Assembly: GCA_012934845.2 (NCBI GenBank)
Contig: WNNJ02001570.1
Span: 62,001 to 126,000 of the forward strand
Length of the DNA: 64,000 nt
Direction: 5' to 3'
From: Pomphorhynchus laevis
Taxonomy: Eukaryota > Acanthocephala > Palaeacanthocephala > Echinorhynchida > Pomphorhynchidae
Under the pieces are notes generated by a model that did no database searches, had not been told where the DNA came from, and saw only the letters and a list, made by a program, of their open reading frames with translations. The position numbers and the translations under genes are program-made. Below are positions 41,440 through 50,769 of this stretch, in pieces (position 1 is the first letter of the stretch; every line of letters starts with the position of its first letter).

Positions 41440-42350
41440 CCAGCAAATATTTTGATTCATGGAGGCCATCCTCGCGCGGTTGATTTCGCTGTCACTCATC
41501 CACATCAATAAGTGTACGTTGCTAACGCGTCGATAATAACCCGATATGCAGTTACAGTGTATGCAATTAACATCAAGGAGATGAAGTGTAAAGCTCGTAT
41601 GGAGTCTGCTGACTACCAGTTTATCCCCGCTGTGGTAGAGACGTATGACAATTAAAACTGAATTTTCGCAATAAACTGGAAGTGAATATAGTAAAACTGT
41701 GGATCAGTTATTCCAACGATCATCATTGGATCTCATGCGTGGAAACGCTCGAGCGATGCTAGCGTCGTTGAATTTGCGTAACTTCCCACTATCGGATGCC
41801 CGCATACCATAGTTGTAGAGCCAAGGACTCGTTTTTTCAATGGTGAAAGTTGCGATGTTTTAATGCCAAATCACGGTGATATTGTCGGGATGCTAACACA
41901 AATATCACCAGTCGAAATCGATTCATACATGCAAGTCCGTGTGTTTTCTGAAGGCGTGCCAATACATAGTTTCAAGATCGCAACCTTTGATAGGACGAAT
42001 GACTGTTCTGACTCAAATCATAATGACAAAGTAACCTAGTGGTCTGACAGTATTGCCGTTGATGTGCATGCAAATACTCTCGAAATCAATCCTAGCTGTA
42101 AGGAAGCATAATATGGGCGAAAGCTATTGCTGTCAAATTCCGTATCGGGTCCGGAGGAAGTAACGAAGCGAGCAATGGGCGATCTTGAGATTAAGGGCAT
42201 TCTCTCAGACCCTGCGATAAGGATAACATTGTCTGATAAGGAAAAGCTTATTAAACATCGTCATCACAGTAGTTGTCAAAAACGTGGTCAGAATGGCACA
42301 TCTTCGGAACATAAGGACGGAGCGACCGAAGAAGGGGATTTATTATAAGT
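41440..42350 (+). other. Decayed coding-like DNA, unrecognised
   Basis: Balanced base composition and protein-like stretches on the plus strand suggest an old gene, but no frame stays open. One stretch reads ILIHGGHPRAVDFAVTHPHQ (about 41.45-41.51 kb), faintly like the core of PD-(D/E)xK-type nucleases in some retroelements. A second reads SCDVLMPNHGDIV, ISPVEIDSYMQVRVFSEGVP (about 41.85-41.96 kb). The last ORF, 42127-42348, reads GDLEIKGILSDPAIRITLSD. I do not recognise the second and third parts, and the three may not belong together. Confidence 0.3.
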
Positions 42351-42544
42351 TGGTAATGCAATCTTATTTTTACAAATTATTTAATTATTAATTATTTGTA
42401 TTATTTGTATTGTCTATCAAATCTAAAACAATTATTTATTAGGTTGTAAATACGGGGAAGAGACAAATAAATAATTATATAAATTATACCCATTAACTAC
42501 TTACAAGTAGCATAATTTTGAGTTGCATTTCTTTGAATTCTTAC

Positions 42545-42622
42545 AAACTACGATTACTACGATTGCTACGATTACAACGTTTACAACGATTATATCGATT
42601 ACAACGATTACTTCAACGATTA
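42545..42622. repeat. ACGATTAC-type tandem repeat in LINE 5' UTR
   Basis: Imperfect repeats of (T)ACGATTAC, GATTACAACGATTAC and similar upstream of ORF1. Confidence 0.75.
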
Positions 42623-42816
42623 AAGAATTTAAAATTGTCTTGATTATATAAAGTTCTTACAATTTAAAACTCAAAATTGAAATTTAAATCAAATTCCATT
42701 GATACCGCAATAAACGAAATCTGTTGGTCGGATCCATTATTCAATAACGAATTTTCCGTTTGAAAAATTGATGGAAATTTGAATTCCAGTACAATATCAC
42801 ATTATATGACAAAAAT

Positions 42817-44061
42817 ATGACAAAGAAGACCAACAAGCAAGCGAAACACAACAATACAACAAAGTCGGTTAGGTACGCAGATAATGAAGTGGCATGTGAC
42901 TCTCACGGCTGCACGATATGGACCAAAGTAAGCTTCCCCTCAGACAGTTCTCAAACAATGACGAGTCGCAATTTCTATTGTGGTTTCTGTGCAGCTCTTG
43001 CAATTGCAAATTTAAATAAGACTATTAACGATCTACGCTCACTAACCGAATACACTGATAAACCATTACGATCAGATATCCCTTATACATGTGAAGTATT
43101 CAAGCAAGATACAGTACCTTCACTAGACAATGAAATCGCTCCGATCAACATAACGGCAACATCTGATACTTCAACATTCCGGAAATCTACCCCTACTCGA
43201 GTTTGGACACGAGGACATGCAAGATCGCGAATCGTAAAGGCAACAACCCTTGAAACTTCCTTATCTAACCTTAAATCCGATTTCCTGGATTCGTCAAATC
43301 TAGAGAATTCCATCATTTCTCACAAGGATACACAGAAACAAACATTCCATATCACTCAGAAAACACATCCAAGGCCGGAAACAAACACAGAAGCACCACA
43401 TCACACAGCACTCCCAACTTTTTATTGTCCTCAAACAACCCATAGTCTATATAAAATGGATGGAACACTAAAACAAATGATAAATCATACCAAATCCACT
43501 GTAAACAACACTGATAACCCCAATATACCTATTCTATCTGAGCCTAAACGACATAAACGCCGAACATTCGATCGGGATAAATGTTTTATCATTGTAAATT
43601 TAAATGAATCACCGAGTCCAAACAGTCTCATCCGGATTAAACATGATGTTGATTCAGTAAAGCAAGTTCTTTAAACTGTTCTCCCAACAGAAATATCAGT
43701 CGAACAAAATAGACAGGTAATACACCTCTTTCGCATTGGGAAGAAACAAGATGGTACCAAACCAAGGCTTTTGAAAGTTGTTGTTGATAGCCCCGAGACT
43801 AGTAAGCAAATCATCAAGAATTCCTTTAAGTTAAGGGGCTCCAGTATCAGACTTCTACCTGACCTCAGCACTGAAGATAGAAACAGATTGAAATCGGCAA
43901 GGAAAGAGCTTCAACAAAGAATTCAAAACGGTGAAAAAAATCTAATTGTGAAAAATTTTCAAGTTGTGCGGCGAAGGGTAAATACGCGATTCAGCCTCGG
44001 AATCCGTCTAAGCGTTCCATCGACACTCTCCGCCGCACAGATTCGTGCATCCACCACGTAA
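42817..44061 (+). pseudogene. LINE ORF1 with one in-frame stop
   Basis: A 414-codon frame open except for TAA at 43672-43674. Cys module near residues 27-66: ACDSHGCTIWTKV and NFYCGFC. Then a Thr/Pro/His-rich linker, and the conserved C-terminal domain: DRDKCFIIVNLNES, RIKHDVDSVKQVL, then after the stop LFRIGKKQDGTKPRLLKVVV, IKNSFKLRGSS, RKELQQRIQNGEKNLIV. The same frame is clean on both sides, so this is a single nonsense change in an otherwise whole gene. Inside it, A AAA AAT at 43935-43941 is a possible -1 slippery site leading into the ORF2 frame. Confidence 0.85.
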
Positions 44062-44132
44062 ACATCAATCCAATTTCAACACCAACAGAGACACCACACG
44101 ACTGCCGTTACTCTCAAAATAATATTTCCATC

Positions 44133-46889
44133 ATGTACTCTAACTGTTTAAGCATGTACAACAAATTTGACGAAATATTGTGTCTCGTTAATTCAATGAA
44201 CACAAACATCATAGCATTGAGTGAAACCTGGCTTAACAACGATATATCTGATAATGAAATCTCAATCCCAGGCTACTTTGTTATACGATCGGATCGAACC
44301 GCCTCAAAAGGAGGTGGAGTTATATTATACGTCAAGCAACCGTTAACCATCATCGAGCACAGCATTGTATCAGATGATTCATACAACGAATATCTGTGGG
44401 CAACAGTATCTTCTCCTGATAGACAGAAACTAAAAATCGGTTTATTTTACCGATCTCCGCGCTCCGCAACTGAAAAGATTGGCATCTCTTTACGACATCA
44501 CCTAACAAGCTTATCACCGATCATTATCCTAGGAGACTTCAATATGCCTCATGTCAATTGGGACCTATATACTTCGACACATGGTTGTGATGTTGAATCA
44601 TCCAATCTCCTTGATACGTTCAACGATCTCAATCTAACCCAGCATATTCACGAACCCACTAGAAGGAGGAAGCAATCATCTGCCATTTTAGACCTCTGCT
44701 TATCACGAGGGGAACCCACAATTGATGAAATCTCTCTCAGCCCCCCTATTGGCCACAGTGATCATTGTGTCATTAGGCTGGCGCTTTCTGTCAGTCTCTT
44801 TAGAACAGCCCCCTCGGCAAAACCCGAATTGAATCCCTTCAAAGCGAATTTCGCAAGTATGACGCAAGCTATTCGAAACATTCAATGGCCTAATCCATAT
44901 GAAATTGGCATCGATCAGTGCTGGGAAAATTTCAAATCTACTTTGATCAATGCTCTAAATTACTTCTCCCCTTTAAAACGTCAGCGCACATCCCACAAAA
45001 CTCCCATTTGGTTTGACTCGCAGATTAAACAAATGATTAAGACAAGAGACAAAATTTACAAAAAATTTAAAGAACAGAATTGTTCTTGGATCGATTACAA
45101 GGAATTACGAAATCAAGTTACGGCACTCAAACGTCAGAAACGCAGGTGCTTCGTTTCCAATCTTTGTCGATCATCAAAAAGATTTCCCAGTAAATTGTTT
45201 AAACATATCAGCTCATTAAAATCAACTACGTCTGAGATTAACTCTATATTTATGGAAACCGGTGAGCTCACATCTGATGACAAAGCAATTGCCAATATTT
45301 TCCTAGATCAATTCACGCTAGAGAGTCCTACCTGTCAGTATTGCCCCAGATTCTCCACAGCTCAATATCCGTGTTACGAATTTACTCCATTTGATAAATT
45401 TGAGGTTCTTAACGAACTTCTAAAGCTACCACGATCAATTGCGGCAGGACCAGACAATATTCCTCCAATTCTTCTTCGGGAACTTGCACCAGTAATATAT
45501 GAACCTTTACACACCATATTCGATTTCTCCTTGTCAACAGGCTGTATACCATCAGATTGGAAATGTTCTATAATCCGACCTCTCTACAAAAAAGGCGACC
45601 GTAATCTAGCAAGCAACTATCGGCCCATAAGCCTTACCTGCGTTGCTTGTAAAGTGCTAGAGAAACTGCTTTTTAAACGAATCATCGGGCACCTAGAAGA
45701 TAACCAAGTACTCTGCGACAACCAGCATGGTTTCCACCCAGGAAGATCTACTGTCACAAACCTCATACTTGCGAGGAGTGATTGGACCAGATATGCCGAG
45801 GCTGGAGTTAGTGTTGATGTCTTGTTTTTCGACCTCAGCAAAGCATTTGATCGGATATACTATGATGTCCTCCTTATTACGCTGGAACAGTACGGCATCA
45901 GAGGAACCCTCCTTAATTGGATTAACTCCTTCCTTAGAAATCGGAAGATTACTGTATTGGCTAATAAACAAATGTCAAAAACAAGAAATCCTGGACGCGG
46001 TGTTCCTCAGGGATCGGTACTCAGTCCATTGCTCTTCATTATTTACATCAACGAGCTTACTACAGCTATTTCGAGTCCATGTGGTTTATATGCCGACGAC
46101 TTGAAAATTTGGCGACCAATAATCGATAGCCGAGATCCAATGATACTCCAGAGAGACATTGATAATATTAAGGTATGGTGTAATCAACGGGGACTGGTAT
46201 TAAACCCCGATAAGTCAAAACATATGCGTATCGGACATCTACACATCAATTCATCATATACCATTGACGGAAGAGAAATTGAAACAGTTCTCCAATTTCA
46301 AGACCTTGGAGTGATCGTAAATAGAAGCTTATCGACCATCCCACATACCAGTCACACAGTTGCTAAATGCCGTCGAATTTTAGGACTTATTAGAAGGACC
46401 ATTGGCCAGCTTGACGCATCCAGTTTTAAGTTAATTTACAATGCTTATGTCTTATCTTTAATGAGATACGCTTCACCTGCCTGTCACCCTCAAACTATGA
46501 CAGAGATGAACATGTACGAATCCATATTACGCAAGGCCACACATCTTGTACCCAGCCAACGCAAGCTCTCATTCATTTTTCGACTTCACGCACTTGGTGT
46601 GACCACAGTGAAGAAATCTTTAAAGTCATCTGATTTAATGTTTGTGTGGACAGCGCTTAATGTTCAAAAAGGGCAGAGGGAACATGTTTGTCGCAAACTG
46701 TTCGAACTTCGAAATTCAAACAGATTGAGGGGACATCACCTCACGTTAAAGACCCACATTCGTCCACGAAGAAGATTTAACACAATTGTCAACCGAACGT
46801 GGAAAAGCTGGAATAAGCTACCAAGTCAAGTGGTTTCGGCCTCCAGTATTTTGTCCTTCAAGAGAAATCTGAAGAATGTACTAACTTAA
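44133..46889 (+). CDS. LINE ORF2: APE endonuclease and reverse transcriptase (intact)
   Basis: 918 residues from the first ATG. Endonuclease: LSETWL (E31), GDFNMPHVNW (134 on), SAILDLCL, IGHSDHCVI (209 on). RT: NYRPISLTCVACKVLEKL, FFDLSKAFDRIYYD, GRGVPQGSVLSPLLF, YADDLKIW at 653. C-terminus: SWNKLPSQVVSASSILSF. The first ATG falls inside the first endonuclease strand (ISIMYSNCLSMYNKFDEI aligns with FRLGLLNTRSILNKSDLI of Fam1), so translation probably starts upstream. The frame is open from 43935 without an ATG, overlapping ORF1 by 127 nt, which favours frameshift or reinitiation. All catalytic residues present. Confidence 0.93.
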   Translation: MYSNCLSMYNKFDEILCLVNSMNTNIIALSETWLNNDISDNEISIPGYFVIRSDRTASKGGGVILYVKQPLTIIEHSIVSDDSYNEYLWATVSSPDRQKLKIGLFYRSPRSATEKIGISLRHHLTSLSPIIILGDFNMPHVNWDLYTSTHGCDVESSNLLDTFNDLNLTQHIHEPTRRRKQSSAILDLCLSRGEPTIDEISLSPPIGHSDHCVIRLALSVSLFRTAPSAKPELNPFKANFASMTQAIRNIQWPNPYEIGIDQCWENFKSTLINALNYFSPLKRQRTSHKTPIWFDSQIKQMIKTRDKIYKKFKEQNCSWIDYKELRNQVTALKRQKRRCFVSNLCRSSKRFPSKLFKHISSLKSTTSEINSIFMETGELTSDDKAIANIFLDQFTLESPTCQYCPRFSTAQYPCYEFTPFDKFEVLNELLKLPRSIAAGPDNIPPILLRELAPVIYEPLHTIFDFSLSTGCIPSDWKCSIIRPLYKKGDRNLASNYRPISLTCVACKVLEKLLFKRIIGHLEDNQVLCDNQHGFHPGRSTVTNLILARSDWTRYAEAGVSVDVLFFDLSKAFDRIYYDVLLITLEQYGIRGTLLNWINSFLRNRKITVLANKQMSKTRNPGRGVPQGSVLSPLLFIIYINELTTAISSPCGLYADDLKIWRPIIDSRDPMILQRDIDNIKVWCNQRGLVLNPDKSKHMRIGHLHINSSYTIDGREIETVLQFQDLGVIVNRSLSTIPHTSHTVAKCRRILGLIRRTIGQLDASSFKLIYNAYVLSLMRYASPACHPQTMTEMNMYESILRKATHLVPSQRKLSFIFRLHALGVTTVKKSLKSSDLMFVWTALNVQKGQREHVCRKLFELRNSNRLRGHHLTLKTHIRPRRRFNTIVNRTWKSWNKLPSQVVSASSILSFKRNLKNVLT

Positions 46890-46974
46890 AACAATCGGAT
46901 TTTCATTGATATTTTTTTAACCCTGTACCCAGCCTGTACGAGCTCTACGCTCTTTTGCTGCTGTTGTATTTAAT

Positions 46975-49406
46975 TTTTTTTTAATAATGAACAATTTATT
47001 AAAAATAAACATATTAACTTAGGTTCCCGCAAATGGGCCTCAAATTGAAATTTACGATCCCAGACTGGGCAATATAATACAAAAAAGTTTCTCAATGTGA
47101 AACAGTAGTTAACTCTGCCATCCGAATAGTCGCAGAGATCGTTCTTTGTACGCTAAAGCATAATCGCCTTCGTATGTCAGAAATGCAGTTTGCGTACGAT
47201 TGTTTGTTTTTGATGGCAATATATCGTGCAGCTTTTCTTAATAAGAGATCCAATTCTCTCCCAATTCCAGCAGCGGTCGAAACAATGGCTGGTATGAAAA
47301 TCCCATCCTCCACCAGTGAAACACGCTCGCCATATTTAGCCATCTTGCGATTTGAATGATAGTCGAATGTGGAACTGACAGTTTGGTGAGCATAGGATGG
47401 AGCTAAATGGTTAAAAACGCAAATGTCGACATAAGACCGCTCCATCCTACCCTCTGAAAAATTCATACACACAATGTCCATTCTCGCGGATCTATCCCTC
47501 GTTGTAGTGCTAGATGCAAACACTATACCCTCATCTACTGGTCGTAATTCCACTTCCCGATCCATGCGATCATGCGCCTCACTTAGTATCGAGCCGATCG
47601 TGTCGCGTATGGCGTTGTGTCTGATAATTGTTCCGCCGCCGACTCTACAAGAGAGTACATGTCTTAAGTTAAACACTTCTGAACATCGACAAATTCCCTT
47701 ACTTTTAATTGGTATATTGTATCTTATCGCAAGTGCATCCAAAAACTGTTGCTTTTGTAAATAGAATCCAGACGGTTTCGAAGGAATAGATGTCAACCAA
47801 ATTGAGGCATTCTTCTGTGCAGCATGCTGTATACTTCGAGCCATTTCTTCACTTGCATTTTCCAAAATTTGTTTCTTAAGTTGCTCGTATATATTCCGAT
47901 TATTTTTCCGGTAACCATCACAAAGATCCTTTAGTATTTCCCCAATTTCAGAACTGTTACTATGAATAACGTTTGCATTCGCTATTAGGTGTGATTGTTT
48001 AAAAACCTCTTCTGCGTTGGCTGATGGATCTATTATGCCTAAACCTCCATCTCTGGCGGGTAGTTTAATAATATCTCGAAGCTCTAACGTTAACACTCCC
48101 AATCCCATAATGCTCGGTATCAACTTCAGGAAAATATCATCAGCTAAGCCTCTGAACCATGATGAACTTACTTTTGTAGTGCGCACCAGATGTGTCCATT
48201 GAAACTGAATCGTTCGTGTTAGCAATATATAAGCAGCATATGGATCCAAGTCTGCTAAATCACACAGATGCTGTATCTGTACTCGCCAGGAGTTAATTGA
48301 ACTCATGACTTGACACTCACGATATGCATCACATCCGATAAATCCTCCCAAGACCTTGATACCATTTTTAGCCACTTTGACTCCTTCTTGCATAAGATAT
48401 TTGGCTTCATTTGTCATAGTTTCGTTCTTGTTTAAAAAACAGCATTTTGAAGCATTTATGTGAAATCCGAAGCTTTTACCAATCACTTTTAATAGATCCC
48501 ATACTTGAGACAACTCATGCGCACGGCCAATAAAAGTTGCATCATCTGCGTACCAAAGTTGGGTGACACCAGGTATTTTTTGTTTAATCTCTTCAATTAT
48601 CGGTAAAGACGCCGCTGCAAATGCAGCCATAGCCAAGGGGTCTCCTTGTGTTACCCCTTCTTCAGATAGAATTGTCTCCTCAGCAACAATTAGCAGTGAT
48701 GGCTTCGAGTAAGTATTGATCAAGAGTGTCGTCATGGCAGGACAAATCGCGTTTATGTTTTTGAGCAACAAATCCCGATTGATACAATTGAAAGCGTTGT
48801 TGGCATCTACAGTTAATATGCAATATTCACTGTTACTTTCAAGTATATCTCTTGCATTATGAATAATAGTATCGGTCCCACATTTCTGACCAGCACACAT
48901 TTGTACTGCCCCAGCTACCTCCATCAATGTTGGTTTAATATATTTTAGCTGTGCCCTGGCTACTATGCGTCTCATAACTTCCCCTATACCGATAGGGCGT
49001 ATTCCAGGAGATTTGTCAAGAGGAACCAACCGACATGCTAGATATGCTTCCAAGCTGTTAGGATTTAATCTTTCGGTTGCAATTTTTATTGCAAACATTG
49101 CGAGCACATTCGCCAATCTGTATGATTCTTGACCAAAACCTGTTAGTAGATATCTCCACATTTGCGCGTCCATACCGGATGGTCCTGCACTTCCATTTGA
49201 TTTTTTAGCAGCTTTTATAATATCTTCTGGACTTAAATTCATGTAAATTACTTGATGATGTTGGATTACATGTTTCAGAGGTGTCAATAAAATATACTCT
49301 CCATCTGCATCCGTTGCTCGAGGATGTAATTCTTGAAGACGTGTGAGCACTGTTTTGCCGTCCAAAAAACTATCAATCTCATGTATCCCGGATTTTTGTC
49401 CGCCTG
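46975..49406 (-). mobile_element. RLE retrotransposon G, 5'-truncated
   Basis: First of four head-to-tail minus-strand RLE elements. 3' UTR with GCCCATTTGCGGG (47026-47038) and tail ATTATTAAAAAAAAA. Truncated upstream of the RT. Flanked by CTGTTGTATTTAAT on both sides. Confidence 0.88.
47092..49404 (-). CDS. RLE element protein, RT plus endonuclease (5' truncated, otherwise intact)
   Basis: About 770 codons open to the truncation point, from GGQKSGIHEIDSFLDG. No native start: the Cys-rich N-terminus is missing. RT: NGSAGPSGMDAQMWR, GIRPIGIGEVMRRI, LTVDANNAFNCINR (motif A), EGVTQGDPLAMAAF (motif B), LWYADDATFIG (motif C). Then the thumb (AYILLTRTIQFQWTHLVRTT) and endonuclease: CRCSEVFNLRHVLSC, IIRHNAIRDT, ARMDIVC, YVDICVFNHL, KYGERVSLVEDG. 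Ends AELTTVSH. No stops, so a young insertion, but it cannot be expressed as a full protein. Confidence 0.9.
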   Translation of the reverse strand, partial: GGQKSGIHEIDSFLDGKTVLTRLQELHPRATDADGEYILLTPLKHVIQHHQVIYMNLSPEDIIKAAKKSNGSAGPSGMDAQMWRYLLTGFGQESYRLANVLAMFAIKIATERLNPNSLEAYLACRLVPLDKSPGIRPIGIGEVMRRIVARAQLKYIKPTLMEVAGAVQMCAGQKCGTDTIIHNARDILESNSEYCILTVDANNAFNCINRDLLLKNINAICPAMTTLLINTYSKPSLLIVAEETILSEEGVTQGDPLAMAAFAAASLPIIEEIKQKIPGVTQLWYADDATFIGRAHELSQVWDLLKVIGKSFGFHINASKCCFLNKNETMTNEAKYLMQEGVKVAKNGIKVLGGFIGCDAYRECQVMSSINSWRVQIQHLCDLADLDPYAAYILLTRTIQFQWTHLVRTTKVSSSWFRGLADDIFLKLIPSIMGLGVLTLELRDIIKLPARDGGLGIIDPSANAEEVFKQSHLIANANVIHSNSSEIGEILKDLCDGYRKNNRNIYEQLKKQILENASEEMARSIQHAAQKNASIWLTSIPSKPSGFYLQKQQFLDALAIRYNIPIKSKGICRCSEVFNLRHVLSCRVGGGTIIRHNAIRDTIGSILSEAHDRMDREVELRPVDEGIVFASSTTTRDRSARMDIVCMNFSEGRMERSYVDICVFNHLAPSYAHQTVSSTFDYHSNRKMAKYGERVSLVEDGIFIPAIVSTAAGIGRELDLLLRKAARYIAIKNKQSYANCISDIRRRLCFSVQRTISATIRMAELTTVSH

Positions 49407-49417
49407 TTGTATTTAAT

Positions 49418-50769
49418 TTTTTTTTTTTTTATTTTAAATTTTTATTATTAATAATAAATAACGAATACACATTATACCCGCAAATGGGCATTAGTTCAAC
49501 GATAGAAATCATTGTCTACAATTTCTTCTGAGAAAACCTGATTCAAGCTGTTTAACATAGTTCCGTCTGACTGTATTGCACCGTTCTTGCGTAAACGTGG
49601 GGCTCGTAAACATGCTGAGGCGGAGCGGGCTATTTCAATGGATATTTTCCTTTTGATCCGAGTGAGCGTTTCGGCGTATTCTGCATTCGTTCGGCGAGAG
49701 ATTGCACCAGAAAGGGTTTTCAGTAATTTGATTGCCTGATCCCCCAATCCACCAGATGAAGATAATACGAACGGAATGAATGTCCCTCGTTCCACCTCCA
49801 CTATTCTTTCATTGTATTTAGACAATTTTCGTTGTTCATTGTACTGAAAATTTGCTTCGAGAGATCTAGAGCTACTGGCCTGAGCAAAAACCGAAAAAAC
49901 CGTAACGTCTAGAAACGTCCGCTCAAACCAATCGTTGCCAAGTCCAGAACAAACAATATCAAGCCGGGCACTAATGTCACGTGTAGTTGTGCGTTCCATA
50001 AATTTTAGATTTGCAGGTACTGTGCTTAGGACCGGCTCCGTGTTCACAGAGTTACACACTCGAGAAAGCTCTATGGCAAGTATGTCCCTTATAGCGTTGT
50101 GGCGTATAATAGGAAGGCCCCCGTTTCTACAAGCAAGTGCATGACTTATATCCAGCTTCTCACCACAAGGACAAAAACGATTCGTCAGGTCTGAAGGCAC
50201 TTGTCCATAACGGCTGGCTATGGCATCTTTGAATTGATTGGAAGATAGATTGTGCTTTTCGGTTGATAGAGGCAATGCACTTAACCACGATGATGCACCT
50301 GATCGCATCGCATGCGTAATCGCGTTGTGAACTGAAGAATCGAAATTGTCAGCTACGCTATGTAGTCGCTCTTTCAACCTGCTCATTCGTATGGAAGTAA
50401 TATCTAGTAATCTTGATTTTTGAATATCATATAGAGCTTCTGCTTGGACACCGATGTCATACGTTGATGCGAGAGATAATGAGCTATCGTACTCTAGACT
50501 CAATGTAAAGGTGGGGTCCACAATTCCAAGTCCTCCCAGCTTTAAAGGAGATGTGAGTAACACCTTCCAATTCTGATTTAGATTCCAATCTGCGAAAAGG
50601 GGAAGAAGAACATCTCTAAGTGCAGATCCCAAGTCCGTTAACCAGTCTTCATGACACTTGCTTGTTCGTAAAGAAAAAATCCATTTCATTTGGACTGAGT
50701 TTATCAGGCCGCAGTATGCAACGTGCGGATCGATGTTGGCAACCACTGCTAGTTTTCGCACAAGTGCGG
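49418..50769 (-). mobile_element. RLE retrotransposon I-prime, 5'-truncated
   Basis: Contains only thumb and endonuclease of the same subfamily as the element at 54008-56694. The 1.27 kb from 49496 matches 54082-55348 base for base as far as I compared, including the 3' UTR with GCCCATTTGCGGG (49477-49489). Longer A-tail than its twin. A recent insertion or duplication. Confidence 0.88.

Larger units (their letters stand above)
42360..46974 (+). mobile_element. CR1-like LINE F, near-complete
   Basis: Plus-strand LINE with a 5' UTR of about 450 bp, ORF1 with one in-frame stop, intact ORF2, and a 3' UTR ending near GTTGTATTTAAT. ORF2 is in the -1 frame relative to ORF1. The stack of RLE elements begins directly at its 3' end. 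The 5' boundary is estimated from the change in sequence character. Confidence 0.85.
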
